A model generated the notes under the pieces. The model saw nothing but the letters and a program-made list of their open reading frames with translations. It had not been told where the DNA came from and ran no database searches. From Salinicola halophyticus (lineage in GTDB: Bacteria; Pseudomonadota; Gammaproteobacteria; Pseudomonadales; Halomonadaceae), in contig NZ_PZJN01000003.1 in the NCBI RefSeq assembly GCF_003206695.1, positions 544,087 to 608,086 on the forward strand: DNA of 64,000 nucleotides, written 5' to 3'. The position numbers were made by a program, and so were the translations under genes. This document shows positions 49,120-58,688 of the stretch, one piece after another (the first letter of the stretch is position 1; every line of letters begins with the position of its first letter).

Positions 49120-49258
49120 CACGCCATTCAGACATACCATTAACCGTCCCATAGACGGTGTGTCGCTATCTGGATACACGACTTTTTCAATATGGAAACA
49201 GCGTTCAAGAACGCGATTCCCGAGCGATTAACAGAATTTTACGGATTATACTTCATGT

Positions 49259-49296
49259 ATCTGGAGACGAGCGGCGCATCTGGAGACGAGCGTCGC
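49259..49296. repeat. 19-bp direct repeat, two copies
   Basis: ATCTGGAGACGAGCGGCGC (49259-49277) and the same with one change (49278-49296), about 160 bases before the glycine-zipper gene. Confidence 0.85.
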
Positions 49297-49457
49297 AGTG
49301 GCTGGGTCAATCGCGAACGATCGATCCTCGACTGCGGCATGATGAGCCTTGTCTTGGACCAGAAAAATTCTCACGAACCGCCAGGTTTCGGCGCCAGCCT
49401 CTCGCGAGAACTGGCACGCACTCACGAAATCGATGCGGACGGAAAAGGAGCAGGACC

Positions 49458-50006
49458 ATGAACAAACCGATCATGATTGGCGGCATCATTGCCGCGCTGG
49501 GCATCGCCGGCGGCGTGGCGGTGGGTTCCTATCAGTCTTCCGAAGAGGGACCACGCTACGCGGATATCGTCAGCGTCGACCCGATCGTGCAGACCACCGA
49601 CTCCCCTCGCGAGGTCTGCAAGAACGTTACCGTTACCCATCAGCGCCCGGTGGAAGATGACCATCGTATTGCCGGCACCGCCATCGGCGCCATCGTCGGC
49701 GGCGTGGTTGGCAATCAGTTTGGCGGTGGCAGCGGCAAGAAGATCATGACGGCGGCCGGCGCCGTCGGCGGCGGCGTCGCCGGCAATCAGGTCCAGGAAC
49801 GGATGCAGCAAGGCGATACTTATCAGACCACTGAGAAGCGCTGCAGCACGGTCAACGACAGCAAGGACGAGACTGTCGGCTACGACGTTCGATACCGCTA
49901 CGATGGTGAGGTGCACGAAGCCAAGCTGGACGACAAACCCGGTAGCGACCGCGTGTTGATGCGCGACGGCAAACCGCAGTGGGACGGGGACGCTCAGTCT
50001 TCTTGA
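49458..50006 (+). CDS. Glycine-zipper 2TM-domain envelope protein
   Basis: 182 residues. N-terminal hydrophobic segment (5-24, possibly an uncleaved signal anchor), then a glycine zipper GTAIGAIVGGVVGNQFGG...AAGAVGGGVAGNQVQ (about 72-115), as in YcfJ/SlyB-type envelope proteins, then a soluble C-terminal domain with TTEKRCSTV and VGYDVRYRYDG. Two cysteines (about 54 and 134) may pair. ATG at 49458 follows AAGGAGCAGG. Function in the envelope is unknown. Confidence 0.88.
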   Translation: MNKPIMIGGIIAALGIAGGVAVGSYQSSEEGPRYADIVSVDPIVQTTDSPREVCKNVTVTHQRPVEDDHRIAGTAIGAIVGGVVGNQFGGGSGKKIMTAAGAVGGGVAGNQVQERMQQGDTYQTTEKRCSTVNDSKDETVGYDVRYRYDGEVHEAKLDDKPGSDRVLMRDGKPQWDGDAQSS

Positions 50007-50032
50007 GCGTTGGACGCCCCTGCCGACTTTTC

Positions 50033-50064
50033 CGCGACCCCTTCATCACTGATTCGGGGTCGCG
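50033..50064 (+). terminator. Hairpin after the glycine-zipper gene
   Basis: Nine-base arms CGCGACCCC / GGGGTCGCG with a 14-base loop, 26 bases after the stop. No T-run; possibly a weak terminator. Confidence 0.45.
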
Positions 50065-50090
50065 GGCTATCAAACGACCCACCGCCCCCT

Positions 50091-50160
50091 CTCGAACACC
50101 GGCTCGAACACCGGCTCGAATACCGACTCGAACATCGGCTTGAATACCGACTCGAATACC
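50091..50160. repeat. 12-bp tandem repeat, about six copies
   Basis: Units CTCGAACACCGG with C/T and G/A drift at 50091, 50103, 50115, 50127, 50139 and a partial at 50151. No gene spans it on either strand. Confidence 0.92.
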
Positions 50161-50233
50161 TAAGACACGGCTATCCGCCGGGAATACGAAGCTCTACTCT
50201 CACGAAATACCGGACGGCGAGACAAAATAGACG

Positions 50234-50464
50234 TTAGCGATGGGTAGGCTTGCGGGGCCGCCCTTGAGGGCCAACGGGCCGACTCAGCGCAATTTCGATG
50301 GCGCGTTCTCGTTCGATACCACTATCCATCAATTTTTTGATCCGCGTTTTCAATGTGCCCACGGGCATGCCAATGGCCTTGGCACGCTGAGAAAGCGTTC
50401 CCATATTGGGCTCGCTTTTCTTCTGACACGGGGTGGGCCGAAAATCTCGTGCGGTCAATTTCAT
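50234..50464 (-). CDS. Small basic helix-turn-helix-like protein (hypothetical)
   Basis: 76 residues from ATG 50464 (or 83 from GTG 50485). The middle LSQRAKAIGMPVGTLKTRIKKLMDSGIERERAIEIALSR-type pattern (24-62, shown as words LSQRAKAIGM and GTLKTRIKK) resembles the small HTH used by phage and mobile-element proteins that ends ALxxP. The tail PQGRPRKPTHR is basic and could bind DNA. No ribosome site is obvious for either start. It borders an AT-rich stretch, and lies between the tandem repeat and moeB, so it could be recent gain. Function unknown. Confidence 0.55.
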   Translation of the reverse strand: MKLTARDFRPTPCQKKSEPNMGTLSQRAKAIGMPVGTLKTRIKKLMDSGIERERAIEIALSRPVGPQGRPRKPTHR

Positions 50465-50485
50465 TGTCAGTCCGAGGATCGTCAC

Positions 50486-51149
50486 GAATTAGGAGGGCGG
50501 GACATCCAGGTCAAAAAACTAATAATACTTAGCATGTTACGTGTTTTAACAACTTTGCGCGTTTTCTACCCGTAAATACTTAACCTAGACTAAATTAGCG
50601 GCAATAACTTCAGAAAATCGTCGTCAAAGAACCGAATGGCCGATAGGGCCTTCCTCATCAAAATGAGGGACAAGAGAGATCTGTAGAGGAGTTCACAAAT
50701 AGCAGCATAGGCCTATCACGGCCTGTGACTGTCAACTGGCAGGTCTTTCAAAAAAACGCCCGGCATACTTTACCGCTCTGAAGGTGAAGTATGCCGGGCC
50801 AAAAGATCGCGAATCGCGACCATGAACCTATGTGGCTAAAAGCAACGCTTCGTTGGCGCGCTCTCATCCGATTCGTCGTGTCTCGAGCGCAATGCTGCGA
50901 GGTCTACGCTTGAAACTTCTGATGTCCGCTTCGCTCAATCAGCTTAAAATTGCATAGCGAAAATCAATATCTGGTAGAAAACCGGTCCAATTTCCTGCTC
51001 TTGCTACTAGATTATCAGTCTTTGAGGATAATGCGGAAGTGGAATTTTCACATACTTTAGTAATACTCGATGAAACCGAATTACCGACTCGAGTTCACCG
51101 CCAAAGGATCGGGCTTTCGATCATGACAAGCCCTGAGGAGCACTATCGC
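50486..51149. other. AT-rich region without a recognised gene
   Basis: About 660 bases with visibly lower GC than the rest of the window and stop codons in all frames. It contains small hairpins (CCTCAT-CAAA-ATGAGG at 50653-50668), and one strong minus-strand terminator at 50751-50799. No tRNA, integrase or IS end is seen. It could be a decayed insertion or an untranslated RNA region downstream of moeB. Confidence 0.65.
50751..50799 (-). terminator. Strong terminator read on the minus strand
   Basis: Arms GCCCGGCATACTT (50758-50770) and AAGTATGCCGGGC (50787-50799), 13 perfect pairs, 16-base loop. On the minus strand a run of seven T follows. It lies 350 bases past the moeB stop, far for a simple 3' end. 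Confidence 0.85.
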
Positions 51150-51896
51150 CTAATGACGACGGCATACGGGGCATTCGGGATCCCTTGAAAGCGCAAAATG
51201 GCGCCACTGCCCGGTCAAGGCATCGAACGTCGAAAGCCCGCGATGGGGCTGGCCGGCCCCGCTGATCAGTTTCATCGCCTCCAGCGCCTGAAAGCTGCCG
51301 ATGACGCCCACCAGCGGCGAGACCACCCCGCTTTCGGCACAGGTCAGCGCGTCGTCATCTCCGTGCTCGCCATAAAGGCACGCATAGCAGGGGGATGCCG
51401 GCTGACGCGGATCGAACACCGCGAGCTGACCCGAAAAACGAATGGCAGCACCGCTGACCAGTGGCGTGCGAGTATCGACGCAGGCCCGATTGATCGCGAA
51501 GCGACTGGAGAATCGGTCGGTACAGTCCAGCACTACATCCGCAGCATCGACCTCCGCCAGCAAGGCATCGCCGACGAGACGGGTCTCCAGCGGACGAAGC
51601 TCGCAACCGGCATTGAGACCGCCGGCGGTGGCAGCAGCCGATCTCGCCTTGGATTGGCCCAGCGAGGCCTCCGTGTGCGCGATCTGACGCTGCAGATTCG
51701 AAAGCTCGACGATATCGTCATCGGCAATGGACAGACACCCGACTCCCGCGCCGGCCAGATAGAGCGCCGCCGGCGACCCCAGGCCACCGGCACCGACAAT
51801 CAGCACGCGGGCGGCCAGCAGACGCTCCTGACCGGCGATGTCGATCTCTTCGAGCATGATATGGCGGCTATAGCGCAACAGTGCTTCGTCGTTCAT
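51150..51896 (-). CDS. moeB: HesA/MoeB/ThiF-family adenylyltransferase (MoeB-like)
   Basis: 248 residues. Adenylates the C-terminal glycine of MoaD-like sulfur carriers. ATP-binding VGAGGLGSPAALYLA, zinc CxxC pairs CYAC and CPVC. Placed in the hemA-prfA-prmC-moeB order common in gammaproteobacteria, but with lrp inserted before it. ThiF-like roles cannot be excluded. Confidence 0.92.
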   Translation of the reverse strand: MNDEALLRYSRHIMLEEIDIAGQERLLAARVLIVGAGGLGSPAALYLAGAGVGCLSIADDDIVELSNLQRQIAHTEASLGQSKARSAAATAGGLNAGCELRPLETRLVGDALLAEVDAADVVLDCTDRFSSRFAINRACVDTRTPLVSGAAIRFSGQLAVFDPRQPASPCYACLYGEHGDDDALTCAESGVVSPLVGVIGSFQALEAMKLISGAGQPHRGLSTFDALTGQWRHFALSRDPECPVCRRH

Positions 51897-51947
51897 GAAC
51901 CTTCCTGAAGCGCAGGAACGGCCGTCATCGGCGCTCGCTCCTGGGCG

Positions 51948-52448
51948 TTATCGAGCGTCTTCCGGATCGAGATCGGGGATCGGCAACGCCAACTCCTCCT
52001 TGACCTCTTCCATCACGACGTAACTCTTGGATTCCTTGACCCCCGGCAACGTCAGCACCACGTCTCCCAGCAGCTGACGGTACGCCGACATCTCGGGAAT
52101 ACGGCATTTGAGGATATAGTCGAACTGACCCGACACCAGGTGGCATTCCTGAATTTGCGGCAACGTGGCGACCGCCCTGCGGAACTCATCGAAGACCGAC
52201 GGTGACTGCGTGTTCAAACTGATCTCGACGAACACCAGCAGATTGGCGCGCAGGGCCTGCGGGTCGAGCACGGCCTTGTAACCGCGGATGATACCTGCCC
52301 GTTCCAGACGTTTGACCCGCTCCAGGCAAGGCGTTGTCGACAGACCCACCTGCGAAGCCAGATCCACGTAGGAAATACGGGCGTTATCCTGCAGACAGCG
52401 CAGGATGTTGAGATCGATTCGATCGAGTGACCGAGACTTGGCTTTCAT
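51948..52448 (-). CDS. lrp: Leucine-responsive regulatory protein Lrp
   Basis: 166 residues, close to E. coli Lrp in pattern: LDRIDLNILRCLQDNARIS helix-turn-helix with STTPCLERVKRLE, then the RAM ligand domain (FVEISLN, IQECHLVSGQFDYILK). Start MKAKSRSLDRID at 52448; the frame open to 52532 has a poor leader. Standard global regulator of amino-acid metabolism; here alone between moeB and prmC with 244 bases upstream, so it has its own promoter region. Confidence 0.93.
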   Translation of the reverse strand: MKAKSRSLDRIDLNILRCLQDNARISYVDLASQVGLSTTPCLERVKRLERAGIIRGYKAVLDPQALRANLLVFVEISLNTQSPSVFDEFRRAVATLPQIQECHLVSGQFDYILKCRIPEMSAYRQLLGDVVLTLPGVKESKSYVVMEEVKEELALPIPDLDPEDAR

Positions 52449-52692
52449 TGGTGTAATTGTTCCAGCCGGTGAATAGAAGCGCTCCGTGAATGGCACGAGG
52501 CCGAACGAGGGCCATCCGAACGCGTGGCGCAAGGATCAACGAGCAGACACTCATCGACCCGTCGCTCGCAGCGGGATTATTACTATCACAGAGCGGTTAC
52601 GATTCACTAACTGGCATGGCAACTATCGTTCAACGCTAGGCGTTCAACGCCAATCGCTCGACATGACGGAAAGCGGGACGGCATCGCCGCCA

Positions 52693-53526
52693 TCAGCGAG
52701 GCCCCTGCCCACCCGTTATTCGCTCGTGCCCCGCCAGATCCTGTCGCGAAACGACGCCTAGAAAGCCAAAATGCATCAGCGTGTGACGCACCGTCTCGGC
52801 CTGCGTGTAGCCATGTTCCATCCACAGCCAGCCTTCCGGCTTCAGGTAGGCGGAGGCGTGCCGGGCCAGCCATGCGAGATCGGAAAGGCCGGCGGCTTCG
52901 GCCACCAGTGCCGAGCGTGGCTCGAAGCGGACATCGTCCCGCGTCAGGTGGGGGTCGTCGGCAGCAATGTAAGGCGGGTTGGCGACGATGATATCGAAAC
53001 GTTGCCCGGACAACGCGGAGAACCAGTCGCTCTCCAACCAGCGCACGTTGGCTATCGCCAGTCTTTCGGCGTTCGACTGCGCCAGGCTGACGGCGTCAGC
53101 GGCCCGGTCGACCCCGGTCACCTGCCAGCCGGGACGCTCGCTGGCGAAGGCCAGTGCCACCGCCCCCGTGCCGGTGCCGAGATCGAGCAGCTCGCCGTTC
53201 GCCGCCGCGGCCGACTCCAGCGCCACTTCGACGAGACGCTCAGTATCGGGGCGCGGGATCAGCGTCGCCGGCGACGTCTGAATGTCCAGCCCCCAGAATT
53301 CGCGTGAACCGGTCAAGTAGGCCACCGGACATCCTTCGCCACGCCGCTCGAGCAGCGCGTCGAAGCGAGCGGTCTGATCGTCCGTCAGGGTACGATCGCC
53401 CCAGGTGTAGAGCCAGGTCCGGCTGCGCTCGCAGAGATGGGCCAACAGCACTTCGGCATCTAGTCGCGGTGTCGGCGATGCACTCAATCGCGCCGTCGCC
53501 TCACGCAAGGCATCGTCTATCGTCAT
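52693..53526 (-). CDS. prmC: Peptide chain release factor N5-glutamine methyltransferase
   Basis: 277 residues. Methylates the GGQ glutamine of release factors; catalytic NPPYIAADD and SAM loop LDLGTGTGAVALAFA present. ATG at 53526 overlaps the prfA stop as ATGA; a GTG at 53529 is one codon longer. Adjacent to its substrate gene. Confidence 0.97.
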   Translation of the reverse strand: MTIDDALREATARLSASPTPRLDAEVLLAHLCERSRTWLYTWGDRTLTDDQTARFDALLERRGEGCPVAYLTGSREFWGLDIQTSPATLIPRPDTERLVEVALESAAAANGELLDLGTGTGAVALAFASERPGWQVTGVDRAADAVSLAQSNAERLAIANVRWLESDWFSALSGQRFDIIVANPPYIAADDPHLTRDDVRFEPRSALVAEAAGLSDLAWLARHASAYLKPEGWLWMEHGYTQAETVRHTLMHFGFLGVVSRQDLAGHERITGGQGPR

Positions 53527-54611
53527 CACTCGCCCTGCAGAGCCGCCAGCTGATCGGCCTGGTATTCGTTGACCAGCGGCCGAATGACCTCGTCGAGATC
53601 GCCGGCGACGATCTCGACGAGTTTGTAGAGCGTCAGGTTGATACGGTGGTCGGTAAGACGCCCCTGAGGAAAATTGTAGGTTCGGATTCGCTCGCTGCGA
53701 TCGCCCGACCCCACCAGCGAACGCCGCGTATCGGCCTGATGCTGGCGCTGCGTGTCGACGGCGGCCTGCTTCAATCTCGCCGCCAGCAGCGACATCGCCT
53801 TGGCCCGGTTCTTGTGCTGACTACGCTCTTCCTGGCACTCCACCACCAGCCCGGTCGGCAGGTGGGTGATGCGGATGGCGGAATCCGTTGTGTTGACGTG
53901 CTGGCCCCCTGCGCCGCTGGAACGGAACGTATCGATTCGCAGATCGTTGCTATTGACATCGACATCGCCGACTTCGCTCGCTTCCGGCATCACCGCGACC
54001 GTGCAAGCCGAGGTGTGAATGCGGCCCTGGGACTCCGTCGCCGGCACCCGCTGCACGCGGTGAGCGCCCGACTCGAACTTCAATGCGGCGTAGACGTTAT
54101 CACCCTTGACCCGAGCGATGATCTCCTTGTAACCGCCCTGCTCGCCGTGACTGGCGCTGACCACTTCCACGCCCCAGCCTTTCTTTTCGGCATAGCGCGA
54201 GTACATCCGAAACAGATCGCCGGCGAACAGCGCGGCTTCGTCGCCCCCGGTCCCCGCGCGGACTTCCAGGAAGACGTTGTTGTTGTCATCCGGATCTTTC
54301 GGCACCAGCAGCCGCTTGACCTCTTCCTCGAGCTCTTCGAGCTGCGCCCGGGAAGCGCGCCACTCCTCCTCGGCCAGCTCGCGCATGTCCGGGTCGCTGT
54401 CCTGGCGCATCTGGTCGGCCGCCTCGATATCGCCCTCGGTGCGCCGATAATCGAGCCAGGCGGCGACCAGCGGCTCGAGCTCGGCATACTCGCGGGAATA
54501 ATCGCGAAAGCGCGGCTGGTCAGTGATCACCTCGGGTTCGGAGAGTAGCGCCGATAGCTCCTCGAAACGTTCCTGAAAGGCATCGAGTCGTTCGCGTAAA
54601 GACGCTTTCAT
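53526..54611 (-). CDS. prfA: Peptide chain release factor 1
   Basis: 361 residues. Recognises UAA and UAG. GGQ motif in [14 protein letters not shown], anticodon-like region in the middle (family PxT type), normal length. Sits between hemA and prmC, 16 bases after hemA, as in E. coli. Confidence 0.98.
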   Translation of the reverse strand: MKASLRERLDAFQERFEELSALLSEPEVITDQPRFRDYSREYAELEPLVAAWLDYRRTEGDIEAADQMRQDSDPDMRELAEEEWRASRAQLEELEEEVKRLLVPKDPDDNNNVFLEVRAGTGGDEAALFAGDLFRMYSRYAEKKGWGVEVVSASHGEQGGYKEIIARVKGDNVYAALKFESGAHRVQRVPATESQGRIHTSACTVAVMPEASEVGDVDVNSNDLRIDTFRSSGAGGQHVNTTDSAIRITHLPTGLVVECQEERSQHKNRAKAMSLLAARLKQAAVDTQRQHQADTRRSLVGSGDRSERIRTYNFPQGRLTDHRINLTLYKLVEIVAGDLDEVIRPLVNEYQADQLAALQGE

Positions 54612-54627
54612 GCCCAGTCCTGTGTTT

Positions 54628-55902
54628 TCATACCGAGTCCTGTGTCGTGGCGGGCCCTTCGATGAGCAAACTATCGGCGGCCTGGATGATATCGTGGCGG
54701 GACTGGCCCGACGCCTCGCGCAGGCGCAGGGTCGGACCGTGCATCAGCTTGTTGGCGAGCTGATGGGAAAGTCGCTTGATGACCGCTTCGGGATCCTCGC
54801 CACGGGCCAGTTGCGCCAGCGCCTCGGACTCGGAATCGCGCCGCAGTGTCTCGCCGTGCTGGCGATAACGGCGGATCAGGTCGCCGGCGCCGCGTACCCG
54901 CCGCTCGTGCAGCCAGTGGTTGACGCCGCTTTCGATCAGCACTTCGGCCTGACGCGCGGCGACTTCCCGATGGCGCCGGTTCTCGGCGATCACCTGCTGC
55001 AGATCGTCGACGCTATAAAGAAAGACATCATCGAGATCGCCGACTTCGGGCTCGATATCGCGAGGCACCGCAATGTCGACCATGAAGATGGGGCGATGGC
55101 GGCGCACCTTGAGCGCGCGTTCGACCATGCCCTTGCCGAGAATCGGCAGTTCGCTGGCGGTGGAGGCGATGACGATGTCAGCCTGTTCCAGCGCCTGTGG
55201 AATCGCGCTGAGTTCGATTGCCCTGGCGTCGCAGGTCTCCGCCAGAGCCTGGGCGCGCGCCAGCGTGCGGTTGGCGACGGTCAACCCCATGATGCCCGCT
55301 TCACGCAAGTGACGGGCCACCAGCTCGACCGTTTCACCGGCACCGATCAACAGCGCGCGGGCACGACTGAAATCGTCGAAGATTCGACTGGCCAGGCTGA
55401 CGGCGGCATAGGCGACCGAGACCGGATTTTCGCCGATCGAGGTTTCGCTGCGAACCTGCTTGGCAACGGAGAACGTCTGCTGGAACAGACGCTCGAGCTC
55501 GCTGCCGAGACCCGCATGCTGGCGCGCGATCTGGTAGGCATCCTTGAGCTGGCCCAGAATCTGCGGCTCACCCAGTACCATGGAATCCAGCCCGGCCGCC
55601 ACCCGCATCAGATGCTTCGCCGCCTCGCCCTCATGGTAGTGATAGGCGCAACTCAGAAGCTCCTGCGCCGGCATGCCGTGAAACGCGCCCAGCCACTCGA
55701 GCAGCTGGCTCTCGCCGTCGGCCACGGTGATGCAGTAGAGCTCGGTGCGGTTACAGGTCGAAAGCACTGCCGCCTCACGCACGTCGGGCAACGCCCGCAG
55801 CTGGCTCAGCGCCGACTCGAGCTGTGCCGGCGAAAAGGCAACACGCTCGCGCATGTCGACCGCAGCCGTTCTATGATTGATACCCAGAGCTAGCAGCGTC
55901 AT
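54628..55902 (-). CDS. hemA: Glutamyl-tRNA reductase
   Basis: 424 residues. First step of C5 tetrapyrrole synthesis. Catalytic Cys50 in [25 protein letters not shown] start. The open frame to 55983 is not conserved. Divergent from the TPR gene across 271 bases. Confidence 0.97.
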   Translation of the reverse strand: MTLLALGINHRTAAVDMRERVAFSPAQLESALSQLRALPDVREAAVLSTCNRTELYCITVADGESQLLEWLGAFHGMPAQELLSCAYHYHEGEAAKHLMRVAAGLDSMVLGEPQILGQLKDAYQIARQHAGLGSELERLFQQTFSVAKQVRSETSIGENPVSVAYAAVSLASRIFDDFSRARALLIGAGETVELVARHLREAGIMGLTVANRTLARAQALAETCDARAIELSAIPQALEQADIVIASTASELPILGKGMVERALKVRRHRPIFMVDIAVPRDIEPEVGDLDDVFLYSVDDLQQVIAENRRHREVAARQAEVLIESGVNHWLHERRVRGAGDLIRRYRQHGETLRRDSESEALAQLARGEDPEAVIKRLSHQLANKLMHGPTLRLREASGQSRHDIIQAADSLLIEGPATTQDSV

Positions 55903-56173
55903 GAAATCACGGTCAATTGTCTTGCGTGGACCCGACCTTTGCGTCTGCGAAGGCCGTCGAAGCCGCGCGCCATACATCGGCATGGAAATCGGGATGAAGC
56001 ACGGTACTGGTCAGAAGCACAGCCCATTGTGGTCCGCTCAGCCAGGCGGCGCCATTTTAGCACAGCCAAAAGACGCTTAGCAGGCAATGAATCACGCCGA
56101 TGACGCGTGCCGGGAGATTGACCCCCGGCCGCCAACCGTTATGCTGGAGCGATTGATCGATCTCGAGGACGGC

Positions 56174-57886
56174 ATGCCCAAAAGTCTGTTCTACGCCGCC
56201 AGCTGTGCGGCCCTGCTGGCTGGCTGTCAAAGCATGTCGGCTGACAACGCGTCCATGTCCCTGGACGACCCCATGGCCACGGCGCCCCCGATCACCCAGG
56301 GGTTCGATGCCTCGGGCCTGTCGCAGGTGCTGCTGGCGGAAATGGCCGGTCAGCGCGGCGACTTCCACCGTGCCACCCAGGGCTATCTGGCAGCTGCCGA
56401 CCGTTATCGTTCCGCCGACCTGGCCGAGCGTGCCACCCTGGCGGCTCGCTACACCGACGATACGTCACTGCTGAAATCGGCCGCCGCCCGCTGGCAGCAG
56501 CTGGCACCGCAGGACCCGGCCCCTGAAAAGCTGCTATCGGGTATCGCAGTGGACCGCGGCGATTGGCCTGCGGCACTACGTCACAGGCTCAAGCTCGCTC
56601 GCGCCGAACAGGATGCCCAGCTTCTCGAACTCTCCGACCTGATGGTGGAGTCACAGGCGGATCTGCCGCCGCTGATCGCCCAGCTACGCGATTTTACCGC
56701 GGCCAACCCGGATCATGCCGACGCCCAGATGGCGACCGCCCGGCTCGAGGCGGCCAATGGTCAGCTCGACGACGCACGACAACGGCTGGCGCAACTGACC
56801 CGCCGTCACCCCGAGCTGCCGGAGCTGTGGCTCACCCGATCGCAGATCGCCCTGGATGCCGGCGATTATGCCGAGGCGGCTTCGACGGCACGCCGTGGGC
56901 GCGAGTTCGCTCCCGACGACAGCCGATTCCTGCTGGCGCTGGCCCAGGCCGAAATTGCCAGTGGCGACGTCGCGGCCGCTGAACGCCAGATCGATCAGCT
57001 GCTGGCGCAGTACAACGATACGCCGTCGCTGCGCATCGGCTTCGCGCAGCTCTACCTGGATGCCGGGGCGCTGGATCCAGCACGCCGTCTGCTGCTACCC
57101 CTGTTGGATCGCGACGACACGCCGCCGGCGACCTATCTGGTGCTGGGCAGCATCGCCGAGACTCAGGGCGAGATCGATAACGCTCTGCTCTACTATCGAC
57201 AGGTGCCGGCGGGGCCCGGATTCCTCGAATCCCGCGCCGTGGCGACGCAGATGCTGATCGCCAACGACCGTGCCGAAGACGCCCAGCAATTCCTGCGCAT
57301 CGAAATGCTGCGTCATCCCGGGCAGCGCGGATCGCTGACTCAGATCGGCCTTCAGGCCTTCGACCACGACGGACAGACTCGTACCGCCGATGCCCTGCTC
57401 GCCGACAGCCTCAAGCAGTCACCGAATGATACCGATCTGCTCTACACCCGGGCGATGAGAGAGTTCGAGCGTGGCAACGTCGAGACGATGATGACCCAGA
57501 TGCGCGATGTCATCGCTCGCGATCCCGACAATGCCGCAGCCCTCAACGCGCTCGGCTATACCCTGGCGACAAACACCGAGCACTTCGACGAAGCCTTGGA
57601 TCTCATCGAACGGGCGCATGCTCTCGAGCCGCAGAGCCCGGCCATTCTCGACAGCCTGGGCTGGGTCCATTTCAAACGCGGTGAACCGCAGAAAGCGCTG
57701 GGCTACCTGCGCCGCGCCTACGCTGGTCAACCGGATCAGGAGGTGGCCGCGCACCTGGCCGAGGTCCTGGTCACGCTGGAGCAACAGTCCGAGGCCCGCA
57801 CACTGGTCGAGTCGGCATTGGCGGGCAGTGACTCTCACCCGGATATCGACGACCTCCTGAAACGCTATCCGCAATTGGCCCCCTAG
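56174..57886 (+). CDS. TPR-repeat lipoprotein
   Basis: 570 residues. Lipoprotein signal with lipobox LLAGCQS (Cys 17), then about twelve to fourteen tetratricopeptide-like helical pairs through the end (for example ALNALGYTLATNTEHFDEAL and ILDSLGWVHFKRGEPQKALGYL). Orthologous genes stand before lolB in Pseudomonas. Probably outer-membrane-associated scaffold; exact role unknown. ATG at 56174 starts the signal peptide; the frame open further is unlike a signal. Confidence 0.92.
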   Translation: MPKSLFYAASCAALLAGCQSMSADNASMSLDDPMATAPPITQGFDASGLSQVLLAEMAGQRGDFHRATQGYLAAADRYRSADLAERATLAARYTDDTSLLKSAAARWQQLAPQDPAPEKLLSGIAVDRGDWPAALRHRLKLARAEQDAQLLELSDLMVESQADLPPLIAQLRDFTAANPDHADAQMATARLEAANGQLDDARQRLAQLTRRHPELPELWLTRSQIALDAGDYAEAASTARRGREFAPDDSRFLLALAQAEIASGDVAAAERQIDQLLAQYNDTPSLRIGFAQLYLDAGALDPARRLLLPLLDRDDTPPATYLVLGSIAETQGEIDNALLYYRQVPAGPGFLESRAVATQMLIANDRAEDAQQFLRIEMLRHPGQRGSLTQIGLQAFDHDGQTRTADALLADSLKQSPNDTDLLYTRAMREFERGNVETMMTQMRDVIARDPDNAAALNALGYTLATNTEHFDEALDLIERAHALEPQSPAILDSLGWVHFKRGEPQKALGYLRRAYAGQPDQEVAAHLAEVLVTLEQQSEARTLVESALAGSDSHPDIDDLLKRYPQLAP

Positions 57887-57974
57887 CCGAGGTCGCTCCC
57901 CTTCTCGAGCTGGACGTCGATGATTGCCGTCGTCGATCGCTTCGCATCTCTTCTTGCACTTACAGGATAACCCG

Positions 57975-58688
57975 ATGCCATACTCTTTCCCGGCCACCGA
58001 AAGCCCATATCGCGCCGCGACGCCGCGCACTCGGTGGTGGCAGCCGCTTAGCACATTGCTGGTGGTCGCCTGGCTGGCCGGCTGCGCCGGACAGGCGCCA
58101 GCGCCGGACGTACCGCGCCAGCCCGATGACTGGCAGCGCCAGCAGGACGATCTCGTCGCGCTCGATACCTGGCAAGTGGCCGGCAAGGTGGGTCTGAGAA
58201 CCGCCGAAGACAGTCGCAGCGCCAATCTCGACTGGTCCCAGGCCCCCGATCACTATCGCATGTTGATCAGCGGACCCTTTGGCGCCGGACGCAGCGTGCT
58301 CGAAGGCAAGCAAGGCCGCGTCAGTCTGACCACGGGTGACGGCCGCTTCGAAGCCTCCTCTCCGGAGGCCCTAATGCAGCAGCAGCTGGGGTGGTCGCTG
58401 CCTATCTCGTCGCTGGATTACTGGGTTCGCGGCCTGCCGGCGCCGCATCGTGCCCACGATCAGACCCAGGACGAGCTGGGGTTTCCCAAGACACTGCAGC
58501 AGGATGGCTGGAACATCCGCTATCGCGACTGGACCTACGCCGGGTCGCTGTGGCTGCCGAGCCGGCTGGTCATGACCTACGACGACATTCGCGCCACGCT
58601 GGTGGTCAATCAGTGGCAGCCTGAAGCGATGCCGGACGGGGCATCGAACGACACACCCAGCCCAACGTCATCAGACGCGGCCCCATGA
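57975..58688 (+). CDS. lolB: Outer-membrane lipoprotein receptor LolB
   Basis: 237 residues. Accepts lipoproteins from LolA and inserts them in the outer membrane. Lipobox WLAGC at Cys37 after an unusually long 36-residue leader that includes a hydrophobic stretch; LolB fold segments WQVAGKVGLR and YWVRGLP. Ribosome site AGGA before ATG 57975. Overlaps ispE by four bases. Confidence 0.94.
   Translation: MPYSFPATESPYRAATPRTRWWQPLSTLLVVAWLAGCAGQAPAPDVPRQPDDWQRQQDDLVALDTWQVAGKVGLRTAEDSRSANLDWSQAPDHYRMLISGPFGAGRSVLEGKQGRVSLTTGDGRFEASSPEALMQQQLGWSLPISSLDYWVRGLPAPHRAHDQTQDELGFPKTLQQDGWNIRYRDWTYAGSLWLPSRLVMTYDDIRATLVVNQWQPEAMPDGASNDTPSPTSSDAAP

Larger units (their letters stand above)
48990..49457. 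other. Intergenic region pfp / glycine-zipper gene
   Basis: About 470 bases without a supported gene. It has a short hairpin after pfp (49003-49025), a polypyrimidine stretch of TTGTCT/CTCGTC-like words (49039-49119), and a 19-base direct repeat at 49259-49296. A short open frame from 49192 has odd composition and no ribosome site and was not called. Confidence 0.6.

Noticed and set aside
49192..49461. 89-codon ORF before the glycine-zipper gene
   Set aside because: No ribosome site, includes the 19-bp duplication, and runs into the real gene in another frame.
50091..50160. Possible CRISPR array
   Set aside because: Unit is 12 bases without unique spacers; no cas genes in the window.
50486..51149. 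IS element or prophage remnant
   Set aside because: No transposase or integrase fragment, inverted ends or target duplication could be seen.
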